Shown here: piece by piece, positions 43,241 through 51,652 of the stretch
How the letters are laid out: every line of letters starts with the position of its first letter
Position numbering within the stretch: position 1 is the stretch's first letter
DNA from: Paenibacillus_D sp047238105
Lineage (GTDB): Bacteria > Bacillota > Bacilli > Paenibacillales > Paenibacillaceae
Reading direction: 5' to 3'
DNA: 64,000 bases
Assembly: GCF_047238105.1 (NCBI RefSeq)
Contig: NZ_JBDFMD010000001.1
Coordinates: 6,820,001 to 6,884,000, forward strand
Position numbers and translations under genes: made by a program
Notes under the pieces: model-generated
Database searches by the model: none
What the model saw: the letters and a program-made list of their open reading frames with translations, nothing else
Told to the model about the DNA's origin: nothing

Positions 43241-44683
43241 ATGTCGATTACGGGCAGACTGAAGCTGGCTTTTTTGGCAATGCTCGTCGCGCCTCAGCTG
43301 TTACTCGTTGGGGTACTGCTGCTGGCTTGGCCGATTATCGGAGACAATATCGATCTGTTCAATGCCTATGAGGTGAACCGCGAGCGAGAGCAAGAATTGA
43401 TCGGATTGACGGGGGAGGTAAATTATGTCCTTCGAGAGGATGCGGAAAAGTTGAGCAATCCAGCTTACGCCGGTGAGCTGATCGACCGGTACGGCCAGTG
43501 GGAGTCGGCTATCCGGATCGAAAGGGAAGGGCAGCTGATCGCAGAGACGAGCTGGATCGAAGGAATCGATGCGGGCCAGGTCATCCAGGGCGAAGCAGAA
43601 ACCGTCAAATATGGCGGCAAGCACTATTTTGTCACGCAATTGACGCCGCCGAGCGCCAGCTCAGACAGGGGGCTGTCCGTGACGTTGTTTCTGAATTACG
43701 ATCCGTTGCCCTTTTACTTCAGGCCGCTGATTATGCTGCTGTTCCTGATCTCGATCGCGATTACGATGTTTGTCCTGGCCTATCTGGTATCCCAATCATT
43801 GACCAGGCCGCTGGAGAAGCTGCGGCGTGCCGCAGAGCAGATCGAGGCAGGCAATCTGGATTACCGTCTGGATGCGATGAAGAACAATGAGATTGGTCAG
43901 GTGCGCAACGCGTTTGAAAGCATGCGGCTCCGTCTGAAGCAGTCCATCGAGGAGAGAGACCAGATCGATACCAACCGGAAAGGGCTGATCGCGGGCATCT
44001 CCCACGATCTGAAGACGCCGATCACTGCAATCAAAGGTTATGTCGAGGGCATCTTGGACGGCGTGGCCAATACGGATGAGATGCGTACGAAATATATCCG
44101 GACCGTCTACAAGAAAGCGACTGAGATGGATGGATTGATCGATGAACTGTTCCTGTTCTCCAAGCTCGATCTGAATGAGGAGCCTTACGAGATGCGCACG
44201 GTCAATCTGCTCAGGTATCTGGAAGACTATCTGGAGGAATGCCGGTTTGATATCGAGAAGACCGGGGCTGATCTGGATGTGGTCATCCAAGCTGGGCGTG
44301 AGCTGCCGGTGCTGGCCGACCGCGAGAAGCTCAGCCGGGTGCTGTCCAACGTGATCAACAACAGCCTTAAGTACATGGCGCGCATGCCGGCTTCTGCAGA
44401 GAAGCGAATCTCTGTCATTCTTACTGAGGGAGCAGGTGAAGCGCAGATCGAAATCCGGGATACCGGACCAGGGATCGAACGCGAAGCCTTGCCGCATATT
44501 TTTGACCACTTCTACCGGGCAGAGCAATCCCGCAATTCGGCGCTTGGCGGCAGCGGACTGGGGCTTGCGATCGTCAAGCAGATTGTCCTGGGGCACGGCG
44601 GACGGGTATATGCCGAGAGCGAACACGGACAAGGCAGCAGCATTGTATTGACATTGCCGCTTGCACAGCAGATGGAAGGCTAA
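43241..44683 (+). CDS. Sensor histidine kinase
   Basis: A 480-residue membrane sensor. Transmembrane helices at about 8-31 and 160-182 flank a roughly 125-residue extracellular sensor region. A HAMP domain follows (SQSLTRPLEKLRRAAEQIEAG), then HisKA with phospho-acceptor His255 (AGISHDLKTPITAIKGY) and an HATPase domain (NVINNSLKYM; IRDTGPGIE; GGSGLGLAIVKQI). The kinase gene precedes its response regulator, an uncommon order. The signal is unknown; the downstream RND pump suggests an envelope or antimicrobial stress. Confidence 0.93.
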   Translation: MSITGRLKLAFLAMLVAPQLLLVGVLLLAWPIIGDNIDLFNAYEVNREREQELIGLTGEVNYVLREDAEKLSNPAYAGELIDRYGQWESAIRIEREGQLIAETSWIEGIDAGQVIQGEAETVKYGGKHYFVTQLTPPSASSDRGLSVTLFLNYDPLPFYFRPLIMLLFLISIAITMFVLAYLVSQSLTRPLEKLRRAAEQIEAGNLDYRLDAMKNNEIGQVRNAFESMRLRLKQSIEERDQIDTNRKGLIAGISHDLKTPITAIKGYVEGILDGVANTDEMRTKYIRTVYKKATEMDGLIDELFLFSKLDLNEEPYEMRTVNLLRYLEDYLEECRFDIEKTGADLDVVIQAGRELPVLADREKLSRVLSNVINNSLKYMARMPASAEKRISVILTEGAGEAQIEIRDTGPGIEREALPHIFDHFYRAEQSRNSALGGSGLGLAIVKQIVLGHGGRVYAESEHGQGSSIVLTLPLAQQMEG

Positions 44684-44714
44684 CATGTATGAGGATAAAG
44701 GAGGCTGAAAAGCG

Positions 44715-45401
44715 ATGGCCCGCATACTGATCATCGAAGACGAGAGCGCGATCGCTGAGCTGGAGAGGGATTATCTGGAAAGTCACGGCTTTACGGTGGA
44801 GATGGAGAACAACGGGGAAAGCGGTCTGCGGCAGGCGCTTGCGAAGCATTATGATCTCATCATCCTCGACCTGATGCTCCCGTTCGTCGACGGGTTTGAA
44901 ATCTGCAGGCAGATCCGGCAGTCGAACGATATTCCTATCCTGATGATATCTGCCAAGCAAGAGGAGATCGACAAGATCCGCGGGCTCGGTCTGGGGGCGG
45001 ATGATTTTATGACTAAGCCGTTCAGCCCAGGGGAGCTGGTCGCGAGGGTAAAGGCTCATCTCTCTCGTTACGAAAGGCTTAAAGGAACGAAGGGACAGCT
45101 GCAGGATCAGGTTCGGGTGCGGGGGCTGATCATCGACAAACCTTCGCGCCGGGTCTACATGAACGAGACGGAAGTGCTGCTGACGAGCAAGGAGTATGAG
45201 CTGCTGATGCTCCTGGCCAGTCATCCGGACCGTGTATTCAGCAAGGACGAGTTATTTGAGCGGATCTGGGGAATGGATTCCATGGGGGATCTGAACACCA
45301 TCACCGTGCATATCCGCAGATTGCGCGAGAAAATCGAGCAGGATCCTTCCAACCCGCAATATATCGAGACGATATGGGGTGTCGGGTACCGCTTCAGATA
45401 G
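44715..45401 (+). CDS. OmpR-family response regulator
   Basis: A 228-residue regulator: receiver domain with phospho-acceptor Asp52 (LIILDLMLP), conserved Lys in TKPFSPGELVARVKAHL, and a winged-helix DNA-binding domain (SKEYELLMLLASHPDRVFSKDELFERIWG; GVGYRFR). AAAGGAGG precedes ATG 44715. It is 31 bases after the kinase gene and 45 bases before an RND exporter, so the three are probably one operon and the pump is a likely target. Confidence 0.94.
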   Translation: MARILIIEDESAIAELERDYLESHGFTVEMENNGESGLRQALAKHYDLIILDLMLPFVDGFEICRQIRQSNDIPILMISAKQEEIDKIRGLGLGADDFMTKPFSPGELVARVKAHLSRYERLKGTKGQLQDQVRVRGLIIDKPSRRVYMNETEVLLTSKEYELLMLLASHPDRVFSKDELFERIWGMDSMGDLNTITVHIRRLREKIEQDPSNPQYIETIWGVGYRFR

Positions 45402-45446
45402 ATTTGCTGTAAAGCTGAGATAGAAAAAGGAGTGGGAGAAACACGT

Positions 45447-48400
45447 ATGAAGAGCATTATCCAGTTTTCGTTGAACAACAAATTCGCTTTATGGATTTTG
45501 ACGCTTATCGTTACCGTTGCCGGACTGTACTCGGGATTGAATATGAAGATGGAGACCATCCCGAATATCAACGTGCCGATTCTGAGCATCACAACCGTAT
45601 ATCCGGGGGCAACACCGGAAGAGGTGCTGGATAAAGTTACCCAGCCGATCGAGCAGCGCACACGCAATCTCGAAGGCGTCAGCGTCGTCAATTCGACGTC
45701 GATGGAGAACGTATCGTCGATTATCCTGGAATTCGACTATAAAAAAGATATGGAACGCGCCCAGGCCGAGGTCAAGGAGCAGTTGGAAGGCATGCAGCTC
45801 CCCGAAGGTGTGCAGGATAGTAACATCTCGCGCATCTCGCTCAACGCGTTTCCCGTCATCACCTTCAGTGTCGCGGACACCAATGCCGACCTGGCCGGGT
45901 TGACCGCGCTGGTCGAGGATTCATTTGTGCCCGTACTGCAAGGGGTCGACGGCGTAGCCGACGTCCAGATCTCAGGGCAGCACGTGCAGGAGGTCCAGCT
46001 TGACTTCAACCAGGAGCGGATGAGCGAGCTCGGTCTCGACGCCCAGACGGTTCAGGGGATTATCCAGGGCTCGGCACTCCAGGTCCCGCTCGGCATATTC
46101 GAGTTCGGCGATACCGAGAAGGCCGTTCTGGTCGATGGCAATATCATCGGACTGGAGGATCTGCGCAATCTGCGGATCCCGGCCATTCCTGCAGCGGGAG
46201 GAGGCATGGAGCTGCCGGCTGCGCCACCGGTGGCTATGCCTGATACGCCGGCGGAGGGCGCTCCCGAAGTCGAGCAGCCAGCAGCGCCAGACCAAGGCGG
46301 ACAGGCGGCTCAGCAGCTGCCGGAGGGCATGGAGCTGCCCGGACTGCCGACTGTCGCGCTTAGTGAGATCGCCGAAGTGTCGGTCATCGGCAAAGCGGAG
46401 TCGATCTCGCGGACCAATGGTCAGGATTCGATCGGCATCTCGATCATCAAAGCGGCAGATGCCAATACAGTAGACGTCGTCAATGGCGTCAAAGCTGAGA
46501 TACAAAAATTGGAAGGTCAATACGCCGGCCTAACCGCCACGATCAGCTTGGATCAAGGCGAACCGATCGAAGATTCCGTTCACACGATGCTTAACAAAGC
46601 ACTGATCGGATCGCTATTTGCTGTCATTATCATCCTGTTGTTCCTGCGTGATGTACGTTCGACGATTATCTCGGTTGTCTCGATCCCGCTCTCCATCCTG
46701 ATAGCGATGCTGATCCTGAGCCGGATGGATATTACCTTGAACGTCATGACGCTTGGCGCCATGACGGTTGCGATCGGACGCGTCATTGACGACTCGATCG
46801 TCGTCATCGAGAATATATACAGGCGGATGTCGCTTAAGGGCGAGAAGCTAACCGGCAAACAGTTGGTCCTTGATGCGACCCGGGAGATGTTCATCCCGAT
46901 TCTCGCCTCGACCATCGTGACGATCGCCGTCTTCCTGCCGCTTGCGCTGGTCCAGGGAGCGATCGGCGAGATCTTTATGCCGTTTGCTCTGACGATCGTC
47001 TTTGCCCTGCTGGCCTCACTGCTCGTGGCGATAACGATCGTGCCGATGATGGCGCATATGATGTTCCGCAAAGCGCTCAGCGGCGGCAAGGTTATCAAGC
47101 ATGAAGAGAAGCCTGGGCGGATGGCCGAAGGCTATAAGAGAATCCTCAACTGGTCGCTGAATCATAAAGCGATTACCTTCGGAGGCGCATTCCTGGTCCT
47201 CCTGGCCAGTCTGTTCATCGCTCCGATCATCGGCGCCAGCTTCCTGCCGGAGGAAGAGCAGAAAATGATGACGATCACGTATAACCCGGCGCCTGGTGAG
47301 TCGCTTGACAGCGTAGAGCAGCTGGCACTTCAGGCCGAGCAATCGCTGATGGCGCAGGATGGAGTCCAGACATTGCAGTATTCCGTGGGCGGTCAGAATC
47401 CGATGAACCCCGGGGCTTCCAAGCAGGCGTTGTTCTTCCTCAGTTATGACGCGGACTTCCAAGGATTTACGGAAGAAAAAGACATCGTGCTTGAGAAGCT
47501 TCAGGCGATTGGCGGTACTGGCGAATGGAAGCAGCAGGACTTTATGACCGGCGGCCTTGGCGGCAGCGGACTGTCTTTGTTCGTCTATGGTCCGGACATG
47601 GAGACGATCCGTCCGGTTGTGGCTGAAGTTGCCGAGATGATGGGGTCGCAGGAACAGCTGACAGGTATCGGCTCCAGCATGTCCGAGAGCTATGAGCAAT
47701 ATGTGCTGGTTGCCGATCAGCAGAAGCTGAGCCAATACGGTCTGGCGGCAGGCCAGATTGCCATGGAGCTTAGTCCGAACCGTCAGCGGCCGGCGCTCAC
47801 GACGATCGAGCACGAAGGCAAGGAACTGAATGTGTATATTCAAGTAGAAGAAGCTGTATATACGGATCGCACAGATCTGGAGAATGTGATGCTCACTTCG
47901 CCGCTCGGCATGCAGATCCCTCTGAGTGAACTGGTAACGATCGAAGAGGGCGAAGCGGCCAATACGATCACCAAGCGCAACGACCGCGTCTATGCGGAAG
48001 TAAGCGCGAAGGCGACGACTGATAATGTTGCGAGCGTCTCTGCCGAGCTCCAGCGTCAAGTCGATCAGCTTGCGCTGCCGCCGCAGGTAGAAGTCAGCTT
48101 TGGCGGCGTCACCGAGCAGATCAATGAATCCTTTACGCAGTTGGGCTTGGCGATGCTGGCAGCGATCGCAATTGTCTATCTTGTGCTGGTCATTACGTTT
48201 GGCGGCGCGCTGACGCCGTTCAGCATCCTGTTCTCGCTGCCGTTTACCGTGATCGGAGCACTGGTCGGTCTCTGGATCGCTGGCGAGACGATCAGCGTCA
48301 CCGCCTTGATCGGCGCATTGATGCTGATCGGTATCGTCGTCACCAATGCGATTGTATTGATCGACAGGGTGATCCAGAAGCAGAAGGAAGGCCTTCCGGT

Positions 48401-48644
48401 CCGGGAAGCGCTGCTGGAGGCTGCGGGTACGCGACTGCGACCGATCCTGATGACCGCGATTGCGACGATCGGTGCACTGTCCCCTCTTGCTCTGGGATTG
48501 GAATCCGGAGGACTGATCTCCAAAGGACTTGGCGTCACCGTCATCGGCGGTTTGACGAGCTCGACATTGCTTACTTTGATCATTGTACCGATTGTATATG
48601 AGTTCATGGCTAGATTCCGCAAGGCGCCGAGCCACGAGAACTAG
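45447..48644 (+). CDS. RND-family efflux transporter (AcrB/SwrC-like)
   Basis: A 1065-residue inner-membrane RND pump with twelve predicted helices in two similar halves and two large extracellular loops. The proton-relay acidic pair is visible in AIGRVIDDSIVVIENIYRRM near residue 445, and the second half has GIVVTNAIVLIDRV. The best-known Firmicute relative is SwrC (YerP), linked to surfactin and lipid export. The first loop carries a Pro/Ala/Gln-rich insert (about 250-300) with a repeated GMELP motif. No membrane-fusion-protein gene is adjacent. ATG 45447 has GGGAGA 7 bases upstream. Confidence 0.93.
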   Translation: MKSIIQFSLNNKFALWILTLIVTVAGLYSGLNMKMETIPNINVPILSITTVYPGATPEEVLDKVTQPIEQRTRNLEGVSVVNSTSMENVSSIILEFDYKKDMERAQAEVKEQLEGMQLPEGVQDSNISRISLNAFPVITFSVADTNADLAGLTALVEDSFVPVLQGVDGVADVQISGQHVQEVQLDFNQERMSELGLDAQTVQGIIQGSALQVPLGIFEFGDTEKAVLVDGNIIGLEDLRNLRIPAIPAAGGGMELPAAPPVAMPDTPAEGAPEVEQPAAPDQGGQAAQQLPEGMELPGLPTVALSEIAEVSVIGKAESISRTNGQDSIGISIIKAADANTVDVVNGVKAEIQKLEGQYAGLTATISLDQGEPIEDSVHTMLNKALIGSLFAVIIILLFLRDVRSTIISVVSIPLSILIAMLILSRMDITLNVMTLGAMTVAIGRVIDDSIVVIENIYRRMSLKGEKLTGKQLVLDATREMFIPILASTIVTIAVFLPLALVQGAIGEIFMPFALTIVFALLASLLVAITIVPMMAHMMFRKALSGGKVIKHEEKPGRMAEGYKRILNWSLNHKAITFGGAFLVLLASLFIAPIIGASFLPEEEQKMMTITYNPAPGESLDSVEQLALQAEQSLMAQDGVQTLQYSVGGQNPMNPGASKQALFFLSYDADFQGFTEEKDIVLEKLQAIGGTGEWKQQDFMTGGLGGSGLSLFVYGPDMETIRPVVAEVAEMMGSQEQLTGIGSSMSESYEQYVLVADQQKLSQYGLAAGQIAMELSPNRQRPALTTIEHEGKELNVYIQVEEAVYTDRTDLENVMLTSPLGMQIPLSELVTIEEGEAANTITKRNDRVYAEVSAKATTDNVASVSAELQRQVDQLALPPQVEVSFGGVTEQINESFTQLGLAMLAAIAIVYLVLVITFGGALTPFSILFSLPFTVIGALVGLWIAGETISVTALIGALMLIGIVVTNAIVLIDRVIQKQKEGLPVREALLEAAGTRLRPILMTAIATIGALSPLALGLESGGLISKGLGVTVIGGLTSSTLLTLIIVPIVYEFMARFRKAPSHEN

Positions 48645-48657
48645 AGACTGCATGCAG

Positions 48658-48697
48658 CTGCCTTTGGCCATTCTAATGGCTGAAGGCAGTTTTTTTT
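48658..48697 (+). terminator. Terminator after the RND exporter
   Basis: CTGCCTTTGGCCAT pairs with ATGGCTGAAGGCAG (13 of 14 pairs, GU included; loop TCTA), followed by eight T. Confidence 0.92.
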
Positions 48698-48866
48698 GTT
48701 GTTTAGGAAATGATGACTTTCGTCACTTGTGGATAAGTTGTGCTCCCAGCTGAGTTGGATGCCGCGGTCCACAACCAGGGGTAAAATGTTACTTGAATCC
48801 GACCAAATGGTTGGTCCGATCAGTTATCGGGGGTTGACCCGATTGCGGCATGTGTCCTCACTTCTC

Positions 48867-48893
48867 GCCAATCTGCGTTAGCAGGTTTTGTTC
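48867..48893 (+). repeat. 27-bp direct repeat, copy 1 (terminator-like hairpin)
   Basis: It is identical to 49551-49577 except at one base. Its core (CTGC GTTA GCAG followed by GTTTTGTT) is a small hairpin with a T-rich tail on the plus strand. Confidence 0.85.
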
Positions 48894-48938
48894 AAATACT
48901 AGAAAGTATATGATTCTCCTATCTACTTGGCTTGTATT

Positions 48939-48995
48939 TCTCCGGAATGAAACGCGCTGCGCCGCCAAAAGACGGCGACAGCCGTTTCACCTTGA
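48939..48995 (+). repeat. Twin hairpin repeat, copy 1
   Basis: The unit begins TCTCCGGAATGAAAC and ends CCGTTTCACCTTGA. TGAAAC pairs with GTTTCA and an inner CGCCG..CGGCG stem closes a loop containing AAAAGA. A second copy begins exactly 100 bp later. Confidence 0.85.
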
Positions 48996-49038
48996 TTTAT
49001 AAGAGTATATATGTTTCACACATATATCAGCTTATAAA
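48996..49038. repeat. 43-bp palindrome between the twin repeats
   Basis: TTTATAAG and ATATATG are mirrored by CATATAT and CTTATAAA around TTTCACA, with an AGT/CAG internal mismatch. It abuts copy 1 on its left and copy 2 on its right with no extra base. Confidence 0.9.
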
Positions 49039-49094
49039 TCTCCGGAATGAAACTTGCGACGCCATCAAAAGACGGCGTAGCCGTTTCACCTTGA
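49039..49094 (+). repeat. Twin hairpin repeat, copy 2
   Basis: It matches copy 1 at its outer segments and in AAAAGACGGCG, while the inner left arm differs (GACGCCATC). The changes keep a foldable stem, as expected for a repeat conserved by structure. Confidence 0.85.
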
Positions 49095-49154
49095 ACAGAT
49101 AAGTATAAAATTGTGGGGGCCACGAAGTGGCTCCCTGACTGCATTTACTTACGA

Positions 49155-49284
49155 GCGGACACCGTAGCCCTTATTTCGGGCATGGACCTGTTTTTAGAGC
49201 AGCTTGCGGACAGAGGATCCGTTATCGGTCTAAAAATGGCGCTTCACGAGCCCAAAATCAGCACATAACGGATCGTGTGTCCGT
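49155..49284. repeat. Large imperfect inverted repeat
   Basis: Bases 49206-49225 and 49265-49284 are inverted copies at 16 of 20 positions, with a perfect GATCCGTTAT/ATAACGGATC core. A further GCGGACAC at 49155 can compete for GTGTCCG at 49277. GGACCTG occurs as a direct repeat on both sides. Confidence 0.75.
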
Positions 49285-49330
49285 AGGACCTGCTCCGAGT
49301 AGGGTTTTGATCGAAATAGGCGCTATTTTC

Positions 49331-49528
49331 AGGCTGTTGAAAAATGGCCGGAGAGGCACGGAATCGAATCTGGAGAAGCGCAGCTTATGCTTACGAAGTC
49401 GCTTTCTTGCAGAAAGCGTGTGAGTCCCCGGATTTCACCCCTAAAAGGGGTATAAAATCAAGAAATCTGGGGACAACAGCGATTGGAAGATCGATCCGTG
49501 ACTGTAGGCTTTCTTTTTTCAACAGCCT
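49331..49528. mobile_element. MITE-like element 1
   Basis: A 198-bp element with perfect 14-bp terminal inverted repeats (AGGCTGTTGAAAAA and its complement). Inside are strong nested hairpins: CGCTTTC/GAAAGCG near 49400-49421 and GTCCCC.GATTTC mirrored by GAAATC.GGGGAC around CCCCTAAAAGGGG. The flanks are CTATTTTC and GTATTTTG, a possible 8-bp target duplication with changed ends. It carries no transposase. The terminal repeat resembles that of the element at 61608-61825. Confidence 0.8.
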
Positions 49529-49550
49529 GTATTTTGTGCATGTCGGCAGT

Positions 49551-49577
49551 GCCAACCTGCGTTAGCAGGTTTTGTTC
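49551..49577 (+). repeat. 27-bp direct repeat, copy 2 (terminator-like hairpin)
   Basis: AACCTGC GTTA GCAGGTT is a perfect 7-bp stem followed by TTGTTC. Together with copy 1 it brackets a 684-bp stretch that holds all the other repeats except the two hairpins upstream. Confidence 0.85.
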
Positions 49578-49658
49578 TGCTTGTGCTGGAACTTGTGTTT
49601 GACTTTGCTGTAAGATCAGTTGTAGCAAAGGACTAGTCTGGAGAGGGGCTCTTGCTTG

Positions 49659-50501
49659 ATGAAAAAGGAATCATGGGACGAGTTGCAACATATGCTGGTA
49701 GAGATCCGGTCCTGGGAGAAGGATCAGAAGGACCAATGGTTCTGGGAGAAGCTCGGGCGGCTGCCATTTCTGCTGCTGGACAAGCTGACACCGCGTATTA
49801 TTCAAAAGAAGATCAGCGATATCCTTAACGAGATCGGCTCCTACGTGCAAAGCGGCGGCCGCTATCTGATCTCCGAGCGCCAGACGGTCAAGCGGATAGA
49901 GAAGCAGTGGCTAAGCAGCGGCGATCCGGAAGCGGCGAGGTACCGCAGTCTGTCGCTGGATGAGGTCGCGGTTCATGTACCGGTAGGGGTCATGCGGCAG
50001 GTCGCAGCAGACCTGTCGGAGCACAGGACGCAGTTGGCGACCGTCCAGGGGGCGAGTACCGGCATCGGCGGTCTATTCACACTGGCGGCAGATATCCCGG
50101 CGATCCTGGGCCTCTGCCTGAAGATCATCCAGGAGATCGCGCTCAGTTACGGCTACGACCCGTCTCGCCAGGAAGAGCGGATCTTTGCCGTCAAATGTCT
50201 GCAGTTCGCCTCGTCGGACATCGTCGGCAAAAAGGCGATCTTGGACGAGCTTACACGGTATGGAGAAGCGGACATGGAGGTTGCGGTCATATCTCAGCTG
50301 CAGGGCTGGCGCGAGGTTATGGCAGCCTATCGCGATAACTTCGGTTGGAAAAAGCTGTTCCAGATGATCCCCATAGCCGGCATGGTATTCGGGGCATTCA
50401 TCAATCGGGGAATGCTGAAGGATACGGCGGAGGCTGCCCATATGCTCTATCGCAGACGCAGAGTGATGGAGCGGCTAGGAGGTCTATCAGAGGAGGCGTA
50501 G
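49659..50501 (+). CDS. EcsC family protein
   Basis: A 280-residue protein matching the EcsC family, whose founding member is the third gene of the B. subtilis ecs operon but which lacks a defined activity. Visible features are a basic helical N-terminal half, a Gly-rich amphipathic/hydrophobic stretch near 130-160 (TGIGGLFTLAADIPAILGLCLKIIQEIALSYGYD), and a second hydrophobic patch near 235-250 (IPIAGMVFGAFINRG). No ABC transporter genes (ecsAB) are adjacent. ATG 49659 has GGAGAGGGG upstream; a TTG at 49656 is the only alternative. uppP follows after 4 bases. Confidence 0.85.
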   Translation: MKKESWDELQHMLVEIRSWEKDQKDQWFWEKLGRLPFLLLDKLTPRIIQKKISDILNEIGSYVQSGGRYLISERQTVKRIEKQWLSSGDPEAARYRSLSLDEVAVHVPVGVMRQVAADLSEHRTQLATVQGASTGIGGLFTLAADIPAILGLCLKIIQEIALSYGYDPSRQEERIFAVKCLQFASSDIVGKKAILDELTRYGEADMEVAVISQLQGWREVMAAYRDNFGWKKLFQMIPIAGMVFGAFINRGMLKDTAEAAHMLYRRRRVMERLGGLSEEA

Positions 50502-50505
50502 CCTA

Positions 50506-51312
50506 TTGGAGCAACTGATACAAGCGATAATTCTGGGTATCCTGGAAGGGTTGACTGAATTTTTGCCGGTCTCATCAACAGGACATTTGATTCTGGCGGG
50601 CGAGTGGCTCGGCTTCGTCGGCGAATCCGCCAAGACCTTCAAAATCGTGATCCAGCTGGGGGCCGTGTTGGCGGTGCTGGTACTTTACTGGCAGCGATTT
50701 GTCTCCTTGGCGCGGGATCTGCTGTCTGGGCGACTGCTCCGCAAAGGAGACGGGATCGACATCCTGCATATCGTCCTGGCCCTGCTGCCGGCTGTGGTGC
50801 TCGGCTTTATCCTGCACGGCTTTATCAAGCAGTATCTGTTCGGGCCCGAGCCTGTACTCTACAGCCTGATAGCAGGGGGCATCCTTATGATCATCGCAGA
50901 GAGGAGCAACAGGCCCGTAACAGCGCCAGAGATGGATGACCTGTCATACAAGCAGGCGCTCGGCATCGGCTGCTTCCAATGTCTCGCCCTCTGGCCGGGA
51001 TTCTCGCGTTCGGGATCGACGATCTCTGGCGGATTGCTGCTTGGCACGAGTCAAAAGGCGGCTGCCGAGTTCACGTTTGTCATCTCGGTGCCGGTCATGC
51101 TGGGGGCAACCCTGCTGGACGTATACGAGAGCCGGGATGTGCTGTCGGCGGCAGACCTGCCTGTCTTTCTGGTCGGTCTGGCTGCTTCCTTCATCGTTGC
51201 CATGCTGGCAGTAGTAACGTTTATCAGCCTGATCAAGCGGCTTCGGCTCATGTGGTTTGCGCTGTACCGGTTTGCGCTTGCGGCGGTGTTTTACTTCTTC
51301 GTGCTCATGTGA
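50506..51312 (+). CDS. uppP: Undecaprenyl-diphosphatase UppP (BacA)
   Basis: A 268-residue integral membrane enzyme that recycles undecaprenyl pyrophosphate for peptidoglycan synthesis; extra copies raise bacitracin resistance. Both active-site motifs are present: LEGLTEFLPVSSTGHLIL near residue 12 and PGFSRSGSTISGG near 165. About eight helices are evident. TTG 50506 is set by GAGGAGG about 8 bases upstream. It is probably co-transcribed with the EcsC-family gene. Confidence 0.95.
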   Translation: MEQLIQAIILGILEGLTEFLPVSSTGHLILAGEWLGFVGESAKTFKIVIQLGAVLAVLVLYWQRFVSLARDLLSGRLLRKGDGIDILHIVLALLPAVVLGFILHGFIKQYLFGPEPVLYSLIAGGILMIIAERSNRPVTAPEMDDLSYKQALGIGCFQCLALWPGFSRSGSTISGGLLLGTSQKAAAEFTFVISVPVMLGATLLDVYESRDVLSAADLPVFLVGLAASFIVAMLAVVTFISLIKRLRLMWFALYRFALAAVFYFFVLM

Positions 51313-51321
51313 TGTCTCATC

Positions 51322-51350
51322 TGGACAAGAATCCGCACAGGTGGTATAGT
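51322..51350 (+). promoter_or_regulatory. Promoter of the cobalamin operon
   Basis: TGGACA (51322-51327), 17-base spacer, and TATAGT (51345-51350) preceded by TGG, making an extended -10. The start near 51357 is just upstream of the riboswitch. Confidence 0.8.
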
Positions 51351-51370
51351 GAAGCGTAAACTTCATACGT

Positions 51371-51585
51371 TCGGTTACAGGTGATACTCATGGATCGTGT
51401 TTTATCGCGGCCCGCGAGCGCCATAATAGGGAAGTCCGGTGAGAATCCGGCACGGACCCGCCACTGTAAGGATCCAGTCCGCGCTGCCAGACAGCCGGAG
51501 ACCAACAGGCGATCAGCGTCACTGGGCATGCCCGGGAAGACAAGCCTTTGCGAGGATCCAAGTCAGGAGACCTGCCTGTAATCTG
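51371..51585 (+). ncRNA. Cobalamin (B12) riboswitch
   Basis: Conserved core parts are present in order: GGTTACAGGTGA at the 5' side, GGGAAG..CCGGTGAGAATCCGG, GACCCGCCACTGT (ending near 51467), and the B12 box AGTCAGGAGACCTGCC at 51561-51576. The element precedes btuFCD and the cob genes and is followed by two terminator hairpins, so adenosylcobalamin binding should shut off transcription. CCTGCCT in the B12 box can also pair with AGGCAGG at 51610-51616. Confidence 0.95.
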
Positions 51586-51652
51586 TGAACGCCACAGCCT
51601 ACGCGGTTTAGGCAGGTGTTGGATATACGGTTCCGATGCGCTTGCGCGCTAT

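Larger units (their letters stand above)
48698..49640. other. Gene-free, repeat-rich interval
   Basis: No frame here shows a recognisable protein or a ribosome site with a credible product. The interval is largely made of inverted and direct repeats described below, plus two small hairpins (48801-48818 centred on GACCAA/TTGGTC; 48826-48843 ATCGGG/CCCGAT) and one at 49115-49135 (GGGGGCCAC/GTGGCTCCC). No clear promoter for the following EcsC-family gene was found. Confidence 0.8.

Noticed and set aside
47016..48671. 551-codon antisense frame opposite the RND exporter
   Set aside because: It is a shadow frame caused by codon bias on the coding strand. It is Gln/Arg/Asp-rich with no domain, and the forward gene is certain. 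The same holds for long antisense frames opposite rimO, recA, dapG and ptsI.
48728..48736. Single DnaA-box-like TGTGGATAA
   Set aside because: One box without a cluster, an AT-rich unwinding region or a replication gene nearby is not evidence for an origin.
48939..49094. Possible CRISPR array
   Set aside because: There are only two repeats, they are imperfect, and the sequence between them is a palindrome that looks structural rather than a spacer. No cas gene is present.
49344..49565. 73-codon frame within the MITE-like element
   Set aside because: It runs through the terminal repeats and hairpins, has no ribosome site, and the product has no recognisable features.
51381..51581. 66-codon frame inside the riboswitch
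   Set aside because: It covers the conserved aptamer core; the codons follow RNA structure rather than a protein pattern.
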